From Gammaproteobacteria bacterium (lineage in GTDB: Bacteria; Pseudomonadota; Gammaproteobacteria; Arenicellales; Arenicellaceae): a DNA stretch of 7,467 bases. Positions 6,211-7,467 of the stretch are shown here, in pieces. The stretch's first letter is position 1, and each line of letters opens with the position of its first letter. The DNA is taken from NCBI GenBank assembly GCA_003485905.1, contig DNHK01000163.1, positions 1 through 7,467 of the forward strand. Reading direction: 5' to 3'. The notes under the pieces are model-generated. The model was not told where the DNA came from. It worked only from the letters and a program-made list of their open reading frames with translations, and did no database searches. The translations under genes and the position numbers were made by a program.

Positions 6211-6226
6211 TGTAACCCACTGTAAC
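6211..6226. promoter_or_regulatory. Candidate CpxR/RstA-type operator (GTAAC-N5-GTAAC)
   Basis: CTGTAAC occurs twice, starting at 6210 and 6220, which gives GTAAC-N5-GTAAC with a 10-base period, one DNA helical turn. OmpR-family dimers bind such head-to-tail repeats. The published E. coli CpxR box is GTAAA-N5-GTAAA, and the RstA box, TACATNTNGTTACA, matches the reverse complement of 6211-6224 at 10 of its 12 fixed positions. The site is about 200 bases upstream of the RstA/CpxR-like regulator gene and about 18 bases upstream of a possible -10 (TATAAG, 6187-6192). Autoregulation is the simplest reading, but it is inferred. Confidence 0.45.
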
Positions 6227-6281
6227 AAGGTGTTTCGGTTAAGCTTGCTTACAAAAAGCAAAGGTAGTCTCGGTGATCCAA

Positions 6282-7451
6282 CTAATCTCGCCGCAACCTA
6301 TCAGTTATAGCCACCGGTGTAGAGAAGCGCATTACGATCCAGGATGATGAGCCAATAAAAGTCAGTACGGTTGCAAGCTGGACCACATTAGCCGCGTCAA
6401 TTGACAGTAATTGATACTCAAGCGCCAAAAATACGATTAGCAACGAGAACTCACTCATTTGTCCCAGCCGCCAACCTGTCTCCCATGCTAACTTCGGCGA
6501 TTCGCTTACCTGGTCTAAAGCAAAACGAAACACCACCGGCTTAATAACCAACAGCCCGACCGCTAATATCAGTGCTGGAGCCCAATTGGCAATAGCAGTT
6601 ACCAAATTAATATTTGCGCCAATTGCAAAAAAGAACAATACAAGAAAAAAGTCTCGCACTGGCTTGAGGCTTTCTGCAATAAATAACGCAATTGGGCTCG
6701 TTGCCAACGTAATGCCTGCGATAAACGCACCTATTTCGTAACTAAGTCCTGCGGAGTGCGCTAACTGTGCAACACCCAAACACCACGCGATAGCCAACAA
6801 AAAAATATATTCCTGTACCCGATCAAATTTCCTAATTAGCTGTAATAAAATGTATTTTTCTCCAAGCCAGGCCAAACTAATTACTGCCGGCAATGAAATT
6901 ATTATCATTGCCACATCTCCAAATGTAGAGCTCGCATCGGCTTGAGAGCCTAGCCAGAGCATCACAGCAATAGCTATTAAATCCTGCAACAGTAATACAC
7001 TGATGATCACTTCTCCGGTATGCCTGTGATGCAGCACTGTCGTAGGCAGTAACTTTAAGCCGATTATGGTGCTAGAGAACATCGTGGCGAAGCCAATAAT
7101 CAATACATCCATCCAACTAAAATCAAAAGCTAACGCGACGATCCCACCAAACAGGGAAAAGCTTGCTGATGTAATAATTGTCACTATTGTTGTTTGCTTT
7201 AACAACAGAAGCAGTTTTTGCGGTGCCAGATTTAGACCCAGCATAAACAGCAAAAACATTATTCCTATCTCAGCAATATCTGCTAACAAAGCAGTATCAT
7301 CTACCCATGCCAAGCCCCACGGCCCAAGAGACATTCCTAAAATTATATAGCTGATGATAAGGGCCTGTCGGGCCCACAATGCCAGCGTGGCCGTGATGGC
7401 ACACCCAACGAATATCAAGAACAATGAATAAATTATGCTCTGGGTCTCCAT
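6282..7451 (-). CDS. Cation:proton antiporter, KefB/CPA2 type, membrane domain only
   Basis: This 389-residue protein is almost entirely hydrophobic, with about 11 to 13 helices, and should exchange Na+ or K+ for H+ across the inner membrane. CPA2 features are visible. These include ISYIILGMSLGPWGL at 33-47, the FSSTIIGLKLLPT segment at 125-137, LLLQDLIAI with D157 at 153-161, YEIGAFIAGITLATSP at 238-253, FFFAIGANINL at 273-283 and WRLGQMSEFSLL at 327-338. KefB and KefC carry a C-terminal TrkA-N/RCK nucleotide-binding domain, but this protein stops about ten residues after the last helix, so it is a stand-alone transporter. The ATG at 7451 gives a normal N-terminus for the family. The AGGAG at 7453-7457 lies only one base from the ATG, an unusually short spacing, yet no better start exists nearby. 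The ion and any partner are not determinable. The two-component operon follows on the same strand. Confidence 0.9.
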   Translation of the reverse strand: METQSIIYSLFLIFVGCAITATLALWARQALIISYIILGMSLGPWGLAWVDDTALLADIAEIGIMFLLFMLGLNLAPQKLLLLLKQTTIVTIITSASFSLFGGIVALAFDFSWMDVLIIGFATMFSSTIIGLKLLPTTVLHHRHTGEVIISVLLLQDLIAIAVMLWLGSQADASSTFGDVAMIIISLPAVISLAWLGEKYILLQLIRKFDRVQEYIFLLAIAWCLGVAQLAHSAGLSYEIGAFIAGITLATSPIALFIAESLKPVRDFFLVLFFFAIGANINLVTAIANWAPALILAVGLLVIKPVVFRFALDQVSESPKLAWETGWRLGQMSEFSLLIVFLALEYQLLSIDAANVVQLATVLTFIGSSSWIVMRFSTPVAITDRLRRD

Positions 7452-7467
7452 GCTCCTACCGTAACAT

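Larger units (their letters stand above)
6011..6281. other. Regulatory spacer between the antiporter and the response regulator
   Basis: This 271-base stretch has no credible gene on either strand. It is AT-rich and holds several candidate sites annotated separately: a tandem GTAAC repeat, a 6-bp inverted repeat and a -10 element. It also holds a second possible -10 (TATAAG on the minus strand at 6187-6192) about 18 bases downstream of the GTAAC repeat, and a 5-bp inverted repeat TAAGC/GCTTA at 6240-6251 just after the antiporter stop. No clear intrinsic terminator follows the antiporter, so read-through into the two-component genes is possible. Confidence 0.6.

Noticed and set aside
7066..7350. 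94-codon plus-strand open frame over the antiporter
   Set aside because: It is antisense to strongly patterned membrane helices and has no independent support.

Overview
The window looks like ordinary chromosomal DNA from a Gammaproteobacterium with moderate to low GC, probably free-living and possibly marine. This rests on a full-length DbpA with its C-terminal rRNA-binding domain, a short stand-alone MobA, a CpxR/RstA-type two-component pair, and small conserved proteins that I associate from memory with marine Proteobacteria. I see no transposase, integrase, tRNA, rRNA, CRISPR array or phage gene.

Layout. Positions 1-1853 read rightward. They hold a possible last few codons of an upstream gene, mobA (molybdenum cofactor guanylylation), a small exported protein of unknown function, a small membrane protein of the DUF6122 type with a TTG start, and the two halves of a frameshifted DUF1971 (TehB N-terminus/YeaR-like) gene that no single reading frame contains. 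Positions 1926-3323 are dbpA, leftward. A 166-base divergent spacer separates it from a rightward DoxX-like membrane protein (3490-3903). That gene converges on a leftward block made of a cation:proton antiporter of the KefB/CPA2 type (6282-7451), then a 271-base regulatory spacer, then an OmpR-family response regulator (5333-6010) and its membrane histidine kinase (3933-5294).

How the genes relate. The only clear functional unit is the response regulator and kinase operon. The spacer upstream holds a tandem GTAAC-N5-GTAAC repeat that resembles CpxR and RstA boxes, a perfect 6-bp inverted repeat, and a perfect TATAAT whose spacing to the ATG predicts a leaderless mRNA. Together these suggest autoregulation. 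The antiporter lies just upstream on the same strand and could belong to the same envelope or ion stress response, but that is inference. The left-hand small genes share an orientation but are not tightly packed, and no common pathway is evident.

I do not see a large undescribed system here. The observations most worth following up are the hidden frameshifted DUF1971 gene, the regulatory spacer at 6011-6281, and the unknown exported 141-residue protein.
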